64,000 bases of DNA from UBA6623 sp965238125. GTDB taxonomy: Bacteria; Acidobacteriota; Terriglobia; Bryobacterales; UBA6623. A program made the position numbers and the translations under genes. The notes under the pieces are model-generated. The model saw only the letters and a list, made by a program, of their open reading frames with translations, was not told the DNA's origin and ran no database searches. Shown here one piece after another: positions 18,316 through 28,195 of this stretch; the stretch's first letter is position 1; each line of letters starts with the position of its first letter. The DNA lies in the NCBI GenBank assembly GCA_965238125.1, contig OZ250179.1, positions 5,146,001-5,210,000 of the forward strand, given 5' to 3'.

Positions 18316-18996
18316 TCAAGCGCCGCCGTTCGAGGCCAGGGGCGGCGCGTCTTCGGACTTGCCGCGCAACTGTTCTTCGAGCGAGGCAATGCGCTCGTGA
18401 AGACTCGATAGCGCCTGGCCCACCGGATCAGGCAGTTTGCCGTGCTCGAGCATGGCTTCCTCTTCTTCCGAAATCGCCACCCCTTTGATCGCGACAACCC
18501 GGCCGGGAATACCGACGACCGTCGAGTGATCGGGCACGGAACGCACGACCACCGAACCCGCCCCAACGCGTACCCAATCTCCCAGCGTGATATTGCCGAG
18601 CACCTTGGCACCCGATCCGATCACGACGTGGTTGCCGAGCGTCGGGTGCCGCTTACCTCGCTCGTGTCCGGTACCACCTAGGGTCACTCCTTGGTAAAGC
18701 AAGACGTCGTCGCCGATTTCCGCCGTCTCGCCGATCACCACCCCCATTCCGTGGTCAATGAAGAAGCGTCGGCCGATCGTCGCCCCGGGGTGAATCTCGA
18801 TGCCGGTGAACCAGCGCCCGGCGTGCGAAAACAGCCTCGCGATCACATACAGGCCCCACCGATAGAAGCGGTGCGAGACGCGGTGCAGCAGAATGGCGTG
18901 CACGCCCGGATAGCACAACACGACTTCAAAGACATTCTTCGCCGCCGGGTCGTCGCGAAAGACGACATCGATCTGTTCCTTGATCGTTTTCCACAT
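18316..18996 (-). CDS. cysE: Serine O-acetyltransferase
   Basis: Makes O-acetyl-L-serine from L-serine and acetyl-CoA, the first committed step of cysteine synthesis. The 226-residue product has left-handed beta-helix hexapeptide repeats: IHPGATIGRRFFIDHGMGVVIG, then VLLYQGVTLGGTG, HPTLGNHVVIGSGAKVLG, and a C-terminal tail. His in IDHG is the usual catalytic-dyad residue. The ATG at 18996 (MWKTIKEQIDVVFRDDPAA) matches the family start. The upstream in-frame extension is rejected. No cysK is nearby. Confidence 0.93.
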   Translation of the reverse strand: MWKTIKEQIDVVFRDDPAAKNVFEVVLCYPGVHAILLHRVSHRFYRWGLYVIARLFSHAGRWFTGIEIHPGATIGRRFFIDHGMGVVIGETAEIGDDVLLYQGVTLGGTGHERGKRHPTLGNHVVIGSGAKVLGNITLGDWVRVGAGSVVVRSVPDHSTVVGIPGRVVAIKGVAISEEEEAMLEHGKLPDPVGQALSSLHERIASLEEQLRGKSEDAPPLASNGGA

Positions 18997-19612
18997 AAAC
19001 AATGGACTCGTCGAAAGTCCGGGTTCTTTTACGCAACGCCCGAACGCCATCGCTGCGGACAGTAGGACACACTTCAAGATTTGAGGAAGGAAAGGCCGAC
19101 GTAGGTCGGCTTGGAGGGGCGTGGCCCAACCAACCGACGCTAGGTCGGCCGGCGACAACAGCACGTGGCGGCAAGCGGCGTGACTCGATGAATCGTCCAG
19201 GTCACTTTCCTCTGATGCTAGGTCAAAGAGGAATCGTTGTCAAACACGTGCGTGGCGTGCGAATCCCCAGGCTAGCGGGGCCACAGGTCCCAGTCCGCAA
19301 GTCGAGACGAGCTTCCGGCTCGTCTCTCGATCTTCTACATTGACCTCCAGCGGTGCCGGGTCCCAGTGGGGCCACCGGCCGCGCCGGCTCGAGCGACTGA
19401 GAAACCGGGTCGGTCAGCTCGCGGGGAGAAGACCGCGCCGCGAGGCGGCGCGGCTCGGGAGGTCGAAAACCTGATTTCTTGGCAGCCGGCTTTTGATCTC
19501 CCGCCGCAGATCCGCCATCACACAGCCGAAATTCGAAGTTCCAGGTCAGCCCCGCCACCGCCCTCCGTCGCCGGGCGGATCATTCACGGGTGAAACTACG
19601 GGAAGTTTCGGG
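18997..19612. other. Intergenic region with short hairpins
   Basis: No gene recognised. It contains short inverted repeats such as gccgacgtaggtcggc (around 19098) and cgagacgagcttccggctcgtctcg (around 19302-19326) and other GC-rich palindromes, some of which could be terminators for the two converging transcripts. Confidence 0.45.
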
Positions 19613-20785
19613 TTAGGGCCCGAACAGTTTATCCGTTCCGTCGAGAAGTTGCTTGGCGATCGTCTGCAACTGGATATTGCTGGTTCCTTCGTAGATCGTG
19701 CCGACCTTGGCGTCGCGATAGAGCTTCTCGACCGGGTAGTCCTTCGTGAATCCGACGCCTCCGAAGAGATCGACGGCTTGGGAGGTGACGCGTCCCGCGA
19801 TCTCCGAGGCTTGGAGTTTCGCCATGGCCGCCTGGGTGAGGAACTTCTCCCCGGCGTCCTTGAGACGGGCGGCGTTATAGACCAGCAGGCGCGCGGCTTC
19901 AACGTCGGCCGCCATGCGGGCCAGTTGAAATTGCAAGCCCTGGAACTCCGCGATAGGGCGGCCGAACTGTTCGCGCTCGCGCGCGTAGCGAACCGCGTGC
20001 GCCAGCGCGGCCTCGGCCACGCCGAGCATTTGCGCCCCGATGCCGATGCGGCCTTCGTTGAGGGTCTCAATCGCGATCTTGTAGCCCTTGCCGACCTCCC
20101 CCAAGACGTCTTGCTTCTCCAAGAAACAACCGTCGAGAATGAGTTCGCAGGTCGAGGAAGCACGCACCCCGAGCTTGTCTTCCTTCTTGCCGACGGTGAG
20201 GCCCGGCGCGTCGCGCTCGATCAGGAATGCCGTGATCCCGCGATACCCGGCCTCCGGGTCGGCGTTCGCGAAGACCAGAAACAGACCGGCCTCGCGCGCA
20301 TTGCTGATCCAAAGCTTGCGGCCGGTAATGCGGTAACCGTCAGCCTCCTCGACCGCCCGCGCCGCCATGGCGAAAGCGTCGCTGCCCGAGCCGGCTTCCG
20401 ACAAAGCGTAGGAGCCGACGGTGTCCCTGGCCAACCGCGGCAGGAAACGCTGTTGTTGATCTTGCGTGCCCCAACGCAGCAACACCGTGTTGACCAGGGT
20501 GTTCTGAACGTCGATCAGAACCGCCGCCGAGGCATCCACGGTCGAGATCGCCTCGACCGCCACAACGGCGTTGAAGAAAGAACCCTCTTGCCCCCCCAAC
20601 CGTTCGGGGATGGTGATACCCATCAGCCCGAGTTCGAAACACTGTTTGAGAATGTCGGAGCGGAACTCGGCGGCCTCGTCCATTTCACGGACGTACGGTC
20701 CGATCTGCTCGACCGCGAACTGTCGGACCGTGTCGCGAAACAGGATTTCGTCTTCGCTGAGTTGCGTCAGAGCTTGGGCGGACAT
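19613..20785 (-). CDS. Acyl-CoA dehydrogenase
   Basis: FAD-dependent acyl-CoA dehydrogenase, 390 residues, catalysing alpha,beta-dehydrogenation in fatty-acid or branched-chain amino-acid breakdown. Signature 1 is ALSEAGSGSDA, and FAD contacts include LWISNAREA. The catalytic Glu is E366 in IYEGTSNIQLQT, the position used by short/branched-chain dehydrogenases. It ends in a standard C-terminal four-helix bundle with GGVGFTKDYPVEKLYRDAK. No electron-transfer flavoprotein genes are adjacent. Chain-length specificity is not resolvable. Confidence 0.92.
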   Translation of the reverse strand: MSAQALTQLSEDEILFRDTVRQFAVEQIGPYVREMDEAAEFRSDILKQCFELGLMGITIPERLGGQEGSFFNAVVAVEAISTVDASAAVLIDVQNTLVNTVLLRWGTQDQQQRFLPRLARDTVGSYALSEAGSGSDAFAMAARAVEEADGYRITGRKLWISNAREAGLFLVFANADPEAGYRGITAFLIERDAPGLTVGKKEDKLGVRASSTCELILDGCFLEKQDVLGEVGKGYKIAIETLNEGRIGIGAQMLGVAEAALAHAVRYAREREQFGRPIAEFQGLQFQLARMAADVEAARLLVYNAARLKDAGEKFLTQAAMAKLQASEIAGRVTSQAVDLFGGVGFTKDYPVEKLYRDAKVGTIYEGTSNIQLQTIAKQLLDGTDKLFGP

Positions 20786-20889
20786 GGCGACGATCGGTCG
20801 GGCCGCCCGGTGCCGCGCGGAGATCGGACAGGCTCCGATACGTCCTATCGACAGGGCGGTCGGCTCCGGCGTGGATCCTGGGGACGGGC

Positions 20890-21648
20890 TTATCCCGCTA
20901 CAACGTTCGATTCACCCGCGGGGTCTTCGAGCGGCGTGTCGTTCAACTCCCGGCGGTAAAGAATGCGGCCGCAGGACTCGCACATGAGAATCTCTTCGCC
21001 CAGACGAAGTCTCTGCGCCACATGCGGGCGCAACACCACATTGCAGACCAAACAGTGGTCGTCGGAAGCCTCGGCCACGGCCGTCCCTCCGCGCATCTTG
21101 TAGACCCGCTCATACACCGACAGCACCGGCCCGGAAACCGACGAGGCCAGTTCGCTCCGCTTGCCCCGCTCGACGACCAACTCATCTTCGTCCTTGGCGA
21201 CGCGCGTTTTGGTCTGCTCGACTTCCTTCGCTACCGCGGCGCTTTCGGCCTGAAGCGCTTTCTCCGCCTGCCCAACATTACCTTCAATGGTGTCGGCCTC
21301 GACCATCTTGTCGAGAATACGGTCTTCCGTCTCGCGGATTTCCTTTTCAGCGAAGTCGATCTCTCTCTGAAACACCCGAAACTGCTCGTTGGTCTTCGCC
21401 TCGCCCATCTGGACCCGCAGGTGCGACATTTTTTGCTGCCAAGTGGAGATTTCGCCGTCCATCAGGCGGCGAGCCTTTCGATTTTCCTCGAGAGCCGCCT
21501 GATCCGCGGCCAAGGCTTTCTTGTGCGATTCGAGTTTGCTCTTGATTTCGGCTACGTATTTCGGCAGCCGGGCGATTTCTTCCCTCAGTTCGCGGATACG
21601 GCCGTCGACGAGCTGCAATTCACGGACGAGGGCAATATCGGGATTCAT
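20890..21648 (-). CDS. Coiled-coil C4-type zinc-ribbon protein
   Basis: 252 residues: a long antiparallel coiled coil (about 1-185, repeated heptads such as LRVQMGEAKTNEQFRVFQRE) followed by a zinc ribbon with CLVCNVVLRP and ILMCESCGRILYRREL. This is the DUF164/CdsZ-type family (zf-RING_7), proposed to bind nucleic acid or to help recruit partners. It lies just upstream of the acyl-CoA dehydrogenase and downstream of murJ on the same strand. The precise role is not known. Confidence 0.85.
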   Translation of the reverse strand: MNPDIALVRELQLVDGRIRELREEIARLPKYVAEIKSKLESHKKALAADQAALEENRKARRLMDGEISTWQQKMSHLRVQMGEAKTNEQFRVFQREIDFAEKEIRETEDRILDKMVEADTIEGNVGQAEKALQAESAAVAKEVEQTKTRVAKDEDELVVERGKRSELASSVSGPVLSVYERVYKMRGGTAVAEASDDHCLVCNVVLRPHVAQRLRLGEEILMCESCGRILYRRELNDTPLEDPAGESNVVAG

Positions 21649-21689
21649 AGAGTCTCTGCAATCAGCCGGCGCCCGCCCGCGGGCTCCGA

Positions 21690-23420
21690 CTAGAATTCGT
21701 CAGGGTCGATCCTATCATAGCGGGCGCGCTCCTCCGCGGACCATTCCTTGCGGCCGCGAAAACGGCCGATCACGGCCTGTTGGGCCGCGTCGAGCTCTTG
21801 CACGCGTAAGAACCGGCACATCCCGTACAACACCGCCAGGCCTAACGGGACCGAAAGCGCCAGATCCGCGAACCGAGCCGCCGTCGACTCGCCAATCGCG
21901 TACCGCAGCGCCATCGAGGAAAGCCAACAATTGGCCCCCATGAAAACCGAGGCCGTGACGATCTTGAGCACGCTCCAGGACAACCGGCGGCCGTGGATAC
22001 CGCCCAGCTTGACTTTCATCATCCAGAACAGAACGGCGAAATTGAACCCGGCGACCAGAGAGGTTGAAAACGCCAAGCCTCCGTGGTCCCATCCCAACAC
22101 ACGAATGAAAGTCCAATTCAACCCATAGTTCAAGAAAATCGAAGTCACTCCGGCCATCATGGGAATCCGCACGTCGTTGAGAGCATAGTAAGCCGGGGTG
22201 AGCACCTTGATGGCCGCGTACCCCGCCAGCCCCAGACAGTAGAACGACAGAGCCTTCGCCGTCTGGGTCGTGTCGAGCGCGCCGAATTCTCCGCGCTGGA
22301 ACACCACGCCCACCAGCGATTCGCTGAGTACGGTCAGCCCCACCGCCGAGGGAATCGTCAGCAGGAAGACAAGCCCCAACGACCGCGACAACGTATCGCG
22401 GAATTCGTTCATGCGGCCGCGGCCGGCGCTTTGCGAAATCGCCGGGAGCGTCGCCGAAGCCACCGCCACGCCGAATAATCCCAGCGGTAATTGCATGAAA
22501 CGAAAGGCGTATCCGAGCCAGGAGACCGGACCGTCTATCACGCTCCCGGCCGCGTCGGTAATCTGCGAGGCGAAGATGCTGTTGACCACCACATTGATCT
22601 GCACCGCCGCCGCCCCGATGACGGCCGGCCCCATCAACAGAAGCATTTGCCGCAGCCCGGGGTCGGAGAGATCGAAATCGGGTCGAAAGCGGAGACCGAT
22701 TTTCCGCAAGCTCGGCCATTGGCAGCCATACTGCGCCATCCCGCCCAACAGCGTGCCGATCGCCATGCCGACGATCGGTTTGATCCCCAGCAAGGGCCCC
22801 GCGGCAAAGCCCAAGGTCAACCCAACCGCCAACGACGTAATGTTGAAGAAGGCCGAGGCCAGCGCCGGAACCCCGAATACTCCCTTGGCGTTGAGAACCC
22901 CCATAGCCTTCGCCGCCAGCGCGATGAATAACAAAAAGGGAATCATGATGCGCGCCAGCTTGACTGTCAGGTCCTTCTTGCCCTCAACTTCGCCAAAACC
23001 GGGAAACATGACGTCGACGAGTTGCGGCGCGAAGACCAATCCCAACAGACAAACCGCGGCCAACAGCGGCACCAACACCGTGGCCAGCCGGTTCGAGAGT
23101 CGATAGGCCTCCTCTTCACTCTTCGTCGTCAGATATTGGGAAAACGTCGTGACGAAGGCGGCCGACAGGGCGCCCTCGGCCAACAGATCACGGGTCAGGT
23201 TGGGAATGCGGAAGGCCGCCAAGAAGGCGTCGAACACCATTCCGGCACCGAAGTACTTAGCGAAGACTACCTCGCGAATCAGGCCGGTTACGCGGCTGAA
23301 AAGAACCGCCGCGCTCACCACCCCGGCCGATCGCACAATGTGGGCGTGCCTCGAAGCCCGCGGAGCGTCGGGCGGCTCAGCTTCCTCTAACCCGACCGGC
23401 GGCGGCGCCTTGGTGGCCAT
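21690..23420 (-). CDS. murJ: Lipid II flippase MurJ
   Basis: Inner-membrane MOP-superfamily transporter that flips the peptidoglycan precursor lipid II. The 576-residue protein contains the family N-terminal block VSAAVLFSRVTGLIREVVFA, followed by AFLAAFRIPNLTRDLLAEGALSAAFV and about 13-14 hydrophobic segments. The C-terminal helices end before the acidic tail ...YDRIDPDEF. The N-terminal 30 residues are a Pro-rich cytoplasmic extension. It is upstream of the zinc-ribbon gene by about 40 bp. Confidence 0.93.
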   Translation of the reverse strand: MATKAPPPVGLEEAEPPDAPRASRHAHIVRSAGVVSAAVLFSRVTGLIREVVFAKYFGAGMVFDAFLAAFRIPNLTRDLLAEGALSAAFVTTFSQYLTTKSEEEAYRLSNRLATVLVPLLAAVCLLGLVFAPQLVDVMFPGFGEVEGKKDLTVKLARIMIPFLLFIALAAKAMGVLNAKGVFGVPALASAFFNITSLAVGLTLGFAAGPLLGIKPIVGMAIGTLLGGMAQYGCQWPSLRKIGLRFRPDFDLSDPGLRQMLLLMGPAVIGAAAVQINVVVNSIFASQITDAAGSVIDGPVSWLGYAFRFMQLPLGLFGVAVASATLPAISQSAGRGRMNEFRDTLSRSLGLVFLLTIPSAVGLTVLSESLVGVVFQRGEFGALDTTQTAKALSFYCLGLAGYAAIKVLTPAYYALNDVRIPMMAGVTSIFLNYGLNWTFIRVLGWDHGGLAFSTSLVAGFNFAVLFWMMKVKLGGIHGRRLSWSVLKIVTASVFMGANCWLSSMALRYAIGESTAARFADLALSVPLGLAVLYGMCRFLRVQELDAAQQAVIGRFRGRKEWSAEERARYDRIDPDEF

Positions 23421-23514
23421 TGATGGTTAGCTTATCACGGGGTCAAAGCCCGGAAGACTCCGCCCGGCACACGCTTCCTAGGTGCTTCGGTCGGCAAGTG
23501 GCGCGTAATGCGGA

Positions 23515-23868
23515 CTAGCCGCGCCAATACCCGTGCACCCATCCAAAGACCAGCCCCCACAAGCCCGCTCCGATCGGGAAAGACGCCAGGGCCCAAAACA
23601 AACGTCCCCGGATCGTCATCTTCCCCGGATAGAAAGACAAGAACCCCTGCGCCAGCAAGACAAACCCAAACGTGACGTACCCTCCCAGCCCGCTCTCCAA
23701 ACACCACGGACAATGAGGGCCCTGGGCGGCGTGGATATTGCAGGAGGCCGCCGCTCCATTCCACCACGATCGGCATCCGCAAGTGTAGATCCAATCACAA
23801 GCGTTGATGAACCACGCCGACGTGACCCCGGCGGCGGCGGCGAAAGCGGCGATGCGCGACAACAGCAT
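23515..23868 (-). CDS. Small Cys-rich membrane protein
   Basis: 117 residues from the ATG at 23868. It has three or four hydrophobic segments (RIAAFAAAAGVTSAWFI, YVTFGFVLLAQGFLSFY, LFWALASFPIGAGLWGLVF). Between the first two lies a soluble loop with five cysteines (CDWIYTCGC, CNIH, CPWC), including a CPWC pair that could be a redox or metal site. I do not recognise the family. The longer upstream reading is basic and unlikely to be translated. Confidence 0.5.
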   Translation of the reverse strand: MLLSRIAAFAAAAGVTSAWFINACDWIYTCGCRSWWNGAAASCNIHAAQGPHCPWCLESGLGGYVTFGFVLLAQGFLSFYPGKMTIRGRLFWALASFPIGAGLWGLVFGWVHGYWRG

Positions 23869-24518
23869 GAATATTTTCCGCGCGGGACAGGGGCTCGAAA
23901 CGGCGAGGCTGCCCGCCGAACCGGCGCGGCGCCAGGCACGTCTCCTCATCGAGCCTACCAACTTGACGACGCCGTTCGCGCTCATATCGCCAAACCGGAC
24001 CCCACAAGTCCTTTTTTTGTCATGACTAAATCGAGCAGCCAATTCGGACGGAGATGAGATAAGTACCATTACCCCCAGAAGCCGTCGGTCTCGACGACCC
24101 AACCCATGAACAACCTCACGGCCGATGGCTCGACCATCTCCACATTCCCGCTCGCCGGGCCCGCGACGTCCGGCCCGGCCCCCATCTCGCCGTCGGCCCC
24201 GCCCGGGAGACTCGGTTCGGACCGCCGGCGCTTAAGCTTACGGCCTTACGAAAGGGGGATCTCGCAGTACTTGCTACCCGTAGGATTCACGGTACTTTTG
24301 TAGTCTTGACAACACTTCGGCCCCTTCGCATAATCGATCTGCCGGCAACGTACCGAAACTTGCGAACAACCAGGCGGTCGAGTTACGGTGGGGGAGGCCG
24401 TTTCGGCGCCGGAGCCTTTGGCGCCGATACGCGGACCCCCGGCGCGGGTTCCGGAACGCCTTTTTTGGGCTCCACCAAACCGCCGGACCAGGCCGAATTT
24501 ACGCAGCCGGGCTAATGC
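23869..24518. other. Intergenic region upstream of the response regulator
   Basis: No confident gene. A minus-strand open frame ending at 24246 has a Cys-containing tail (DYAKGPKCCQDYKS) but no believable start. Confidence 0.4.
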
Positions 24519-25059
24519 ATGTCGAACCAGGACAGGATCAGAATCGTCGTCGCCGACGATCACACCATCTTCCGAGAAAGTCTTTGTCGCATGTTGGCGA
24601 TGGAAGACGATTTCGAGATCGTCGGCCAGGCGGCGACGGGGAAACAGGTCGTCGAAGGCCTTCTCCGCGAACACCCCGACATCCTATTGCTCGATCTGCG
24701 CATGCCGGACGCGGACGGCTTTGAGACGCTCAAGCAGTTGCGCGCGAAGCGGCTGGAAACCAAGATCATCATCCTTACCGCGGCCGAGGAAGAAGAGCAA
24801 TACGTGCGAGCGGTCCGGAACGGCGCCCGCGGCGTGGTCGTTAAGCAGACAGCGAAGGCCGCTCCCGTTGAGCAACCGCGAGCACGAGGTCGCCGCTTTG
24901 GTTGTGCAGGGATTCTTGAACAAGGAAATTGCCGAGAGGCTTTACATCAGCGAGCAGACCGTAAAGAACCACCTCCATAATATTTTCGAAAAACTGGGCA
25001 TCTCTAATCGCCTCGAGTTGGCTCTTTACGTGATGCAGAGCGAAGGCACGCCCGCCTAA
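24519..25059 (+). pseudogene. NarL-type response regulator with deleted linker and frameshift
   Basis: The first frame (from 24519) encodes a receiver domain: acidic pocket VVADDHTIF, phosphoacceptor Asp in LLLDLRMPDADG, then the switch Thr in IIILTAAEE and Lys in GVVVKQTA. The LuxR-type helix-turn-helix (LSNREHEVAALVVQGFLNKE, then QTVKNHLHNIFEKLG) is present but in the next frame. The switch falls near 24855-24870. The receiver-to-HTH linker, normally some tens of residues, is almost absent, so this looks like a small deletion that also shifted the frame, not a simple base error. The DNA-binding domain would not be made. Confidence 0.8.
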
Positions 25060-25173
25060 ACGCCCCCCCGGGCACGCAGGTCTCTCCGGAAAAATTAAGC
25101 GAGCGGCTCGGTTGCCGCGAGGAGCCAACGGGCCCGTCGGCGCCCGGCAGGCTGCCCCGAAATCTTTGTTGTC

Positions 25174-25998
25174 ATGAAGATCGACTCTCACCACCATTTC
25201 TGGAATTACAATTCGCGCGAATACGGTTGGATCGACGCCGAGAAAGCCACCCTGCGACGCGACTTTCTTCCCCATGACCTCAAGCCCGAGCTCGACGCCG
25301 CAGGCATCGACGGGGTCGTCTCGGTGCAGGCGCGGCAAACCGTCGAGGAAACCGAGGTCTTGCTCCGATACGCCGCCGATCACAGTTTCATTCGAGGCGT
25401 CGTCGGGTGGGTCCCACTCGCCGATCCCGCCCACGACGACCTTATCCGCCTCGCCGCCAACCCGACGCTTAAAGCCGTCCGTCATGTGGTCCAGGACGAA
25501 CTCGATGACGACTTCATCTTGGGGGCCGAGTTCAATCACGGCGTGGGGCTCTTACACCAGCTCGATTTGGTGTACGACATCCTGATCCACGAGCGGCACC
25601 TGCCGCAAACCATTCCGTTCGTCGACCGCCACCCGAAGCAAGTCTTCGTCGTCGACCACATCGGCAAGCCGCGCATTCGAGACGGCTCGTTCGCCGCCTG
25701 GCGCGAGGCTGTGGCCCGCATCGCCGAACGCCCTAACGTGACCTGCAAGATCTCCGGCATGGTGACCGAAGCCGATCCGCGCCATTGGACCGAGCAACAG
25801 TTACAGCCCTACCTAGAGGCCGTCTTGGAAAGCTTCGGCCCGAAGCGACTCATGTTCGGATCCGATTGGCCGGTCTGCTTGCTCGGGTGCTCGTATCAGC
25901 GATGGGTCGGCATTGTCTCCGATTTCTTCGCGCGCCTTTCAGACGCTGAACAAGCTCAAATCTTCGGACAGACGGCAACCAATATCTATAAGCTGTAG
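25174..25998 (+). CDS. Amidohydrolase-2 family lactonase-like enzyme
   Basis: 274-residue TIM-barrel metal hydrolase close to L-fuconolactonase and related sugar lactonases. The metal ligands are in MKIDSHHHFWNY at the N-terminus. VFVVDHIGKPRI holds the central His, and FGSDWPVCLL holds the C-terminal Asp. There is no signal peptide. It precedes the TIGR03437 hydrolase by two bases, so the two are probably cotranscribed. The likely substrate is an aldonolactone, but that is inference from family similarity. Confidence 0.85.
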   Translation: MKIDSHHHFWNYNSREYGWIDAEKATLRRDFLPHDLKPELDAAGIDGVVSVQARQTVEETEVLLRYAADHSFIRGVVGWVPLADPAHDDLIRLAANPTLKAVRHVVQDELDDDFILGAEFNHGVGLLHQLDLVYDILIHERHLPQTIPFVDRHPKQVFVVDHIGKPRIRDGSFAAWREAVARIAERPNVTCKISGMVTEADPRHWTEQQLQPYLEAVLESFGPKRLMFGSDWPVCLLGCSYQRWVGIVSDFFARLSDAEQAQIFGQTATNIYKL

Positions 25999-26000
25999 GG

Positions 26001-28172
26001 ATGTTCAGGATGCCGTCGCTCTCGGCTCGCCGGTGCGGATCCGGGGCCAAACGGCTTGCCGTCTTCTCCCTCGTCGTCTTGCTGTCGGGAGCGGTCGCTC
26101 CCCTCGTCGCCGCTGCTCTCGATCTACCCTTAACCGGCGACTCGGTTTCGCTCAGGGCGGGCGCGTCGGTCCGCCTGCCGTTGTCGAGCGAGGCCTTGGG
26201 GTGGCTCCCCGGCCTTTCGCGGATTCTAACCGTGAGCCACCCGGCGGCACCCTACCCCGTCTCGGCCGGGCTCTCCAAGGACGGCTCGGGGCTTTTCCTC
26301 GCCGTTCCGCCGACCATGCCTCCGGGCCGCTACGAGGTTCGCATCTCCGCGCTTGCCGCGGGCGGAGCGGAAGTCACCGGAACCGTTATCCTGACCGTCG
26401 CCGCTACCTCGCCGACCGCTCAAGACGCCCCGCCCCCGGTCGTGCTCGTGAATGGGTTCTCCGTAACGGCCTTGACGACAGGGGAGTGTCCGCTCTCCGA
26501 AGACACGACGGAAACCTTTGGGCGGTTGGAAGAGTTTCTCGTCGCCGATGGTCGACCGGTAGTCTTTTTCGACAATTGCCGCTTCGGCGTTCCCGCCATC
26601 GAAGTCTTGGGACAAGAGTTGAGCAACGTCATCGCCTTGCTGCAGGGTGACAACAGCGAACCCGTGCCGGTCGACGTGATCGGTTTCAGCATGGGCGCTT
26701 TGGTGGTCCGTTCTTACTTGGCCGGCAAACAAACCGAGCCGGGCGCCTTCTCGCCGCTCGCCGATCCCCTGGTCCGAAAGACAATTCTTGTCGCCGCCGA
26801 GAACTTCGGCGCGCCGTTGGCCGGTTCGGCAGCCAGCGGCGGCGAGCAAATCCCGCAATTGCGCGTAGGCAGTCGCTTTCTCTGGGATCTCGCCACCTGG
26901 CATCAAGGGCTCGACGATCTGCGCGAGACCGACGCTCTGGCAATCCTCGGCACCGGCGCGCGGGATGCAAGCGGCGACGGCGTAGCCCCGGCCTTGGGAG
27001 CGTCGATCTCCGCGTCGGCTTTCTTCGGCATCCCGCCGGAAAGAACGCGCATCTTGCGGGTCTGTCACAACGCCCCGGCGGCGTTTTTCTGCTCGGCACG
27101 GGAAGTCATCATGGCGGTCGATTCGGAGGACCACCCAACGGCCCAAATCATTCGCTCCTTTCTCGCCTCGACCGGCACCAGCGCTTCCTCGGGCGAGGAA
27201 CCCGTTTGGAGGCAAATTGGAGAGACTCCCTCCGACAACCCTCTGCTGTCACAAAACGCCGGAGTCAATGTCGTCGTCAAGGACGCAACGGATCAATGGG
27301 CCGGTAATGTTCAGAGCGTAGTCGCCTCCGACCCCGACGGTATGTCCGCCGACCTGCCCTTTCGCCTAAGCGCCGACGGAGTCTTTGTCCACGAGCAACT
27401 ACCGGCCGCCGACTATCTCCTTCGTGTTACTACCGACGATGGAGAAAGCACTCTCGAAGCCTCGATCCTACCTTGGGGCTACAGCACCTTTGTCGTCAAA
27501 CCCGGCCCTTGGATTGCGGGAGTGGCTCCGGCCGCCGGCCCCCGAGCTACGCTGAGCCTCGCCGCCGATTCCCTGATTTCGATCTTCGGCGCCGCGCTCG
27601 CCTCCGGGGTCGACGAGGTCGAGGAGTTCCCGATCCCCACTGAATTGGCCGGGGCGATGGTTCTTGCCGACGGTCAGCCGATCCCGTTGCTGTTCGCTTC
27701 CGGACGGCAGATCAACGCGGTGCTTCCCGCGGACCTCGACGGCCTGATCGATCTCACCGTCCGAAACGAAATGGGCGAGCACACAATCCGGATCTTGCTC
27801 GACGACGCCGTCCCGACGATCTTCTCCCGCAACAATAGGGGCTTCGGCCCCGCAGCCGCGACCGATGCTGTGACCGGCAAGCTTCTCGACCCGGAAAATC
27901 CCACCGCGCCGGGACTCCTCGTGTCGCTGTTTGCGACGGGCCTGGGCGCCACGGAAGAATCCAAAGGCTTCCAGGTAACCACGATCAAGCCGACGGTCTA
28001 CGTGGCCGGCATCAAGTCGCGCGTGCAATTCTCGGGCAAAGCCCCCGGGTTCGAAGGATTAAATCAAGTGAACATCGAAATACCCGAGGGCGTCCCCGGA
28101 GGCGGACCCGCGGCCGTGGTCCTGCAAAGTGGGAACCGCATGAGCAACGAAGTAACTCTGCCTATCGAATAA
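26001..28172 (+). CDS. Secreted alpha/beta hydrolase with C-terminal TIGR03437 module
   Basis: 723 residues. The N-terminal signal peptide (LAVFSLVVLLSGAVAPLVAAA) is followed by a beta-sandwich-like region to about 140. An alpha/beta-hydrolase domain begins at VVLVNGF, with the nucleophile elbow GFSMGALVVRSYL. A middle segment includes VVVKDATDQWAGNVQ. The C-terminal 210 residues match the Solibacter C-terminal module (TIGR03437): PLLFASGRQINAVLP, SLFATGLGATEES and GLNQVNIEIPEGVPGGG. That module is almost confined to Bryobacterales-type Acidobacteriota and is thought to aid export or surface location. The enzyme is probably an extracellular esterase or lipase-like hydrolase. Confidence 0.82.
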   Translation: MFRMPSLSARRCGSGAKRLAVFSLVVLLSGAVAPLVAAALDLPLTGDSVSLRAGASVRLPLSSEALGWLPGLSRILTVSHPAAPYPVSAGLSKDGSGLFLAVPPTMPPGRYEVRISALAAGGAEVTGTVILTVAATSPTAQDAPPPVVLVNGFSVTALTTGECPLSEDTTETFGRLEEFLVADGRPVVFFDNCRFGVPAIEVLGQELSNVIALLQGDNSEPVPVDVIGFSMGALVVRSYLAGKQTEPGAFSPLADPLVRKTILVAAENFGAPLAGSAASGGEQIPQLRVGSRFLWDLATWHQGLDDLRETDALAILGTGARDASGDGVAPALGASISASAFFGIPPERTRILRVCHNAPAAFFCSAREVIMAVDSEDHPTAQIIRSFLASTGTSASSGEEPVWRQIGETPSDNPLLSQNAGVNVVVKDATDQWAGNVQSVVASDPDGMSADLPFRLSADGVFVHEQLPAADYLLRVTTDDGESTLEASILPWGYSTFVVKPGPWIAGVAPAAGPRATLSLAADSLISIFGAALASGVDEVEEFPIPTELAGAMVLADGQPIPLLFASGRQINAVLPADLDGLIDLTVRNEMGEHTIRILLDDAVPTIFSRNNRGFGPAAATDAVTGKLLDPENPTAPGLLVSLFATGLGATEESKGFQVTTIKPTVYVAGIKSRVQFSGKAPGFEGLNQVNIEIPEGVPGGGPAAVVLQSGNRMSNEVTLPIE

Positions 28173-28195
28173 CGCGGCGGAAACAGAGAAGAAAA

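Noticed and set aside
24246..24404. A Cys-containing minus-strand tail (RCRQIDYAKGPKCCQDYK) that looked like a small protein
   Set aside because: No plausible start codon in frame and the upstream part is the shadow of the response regulator.
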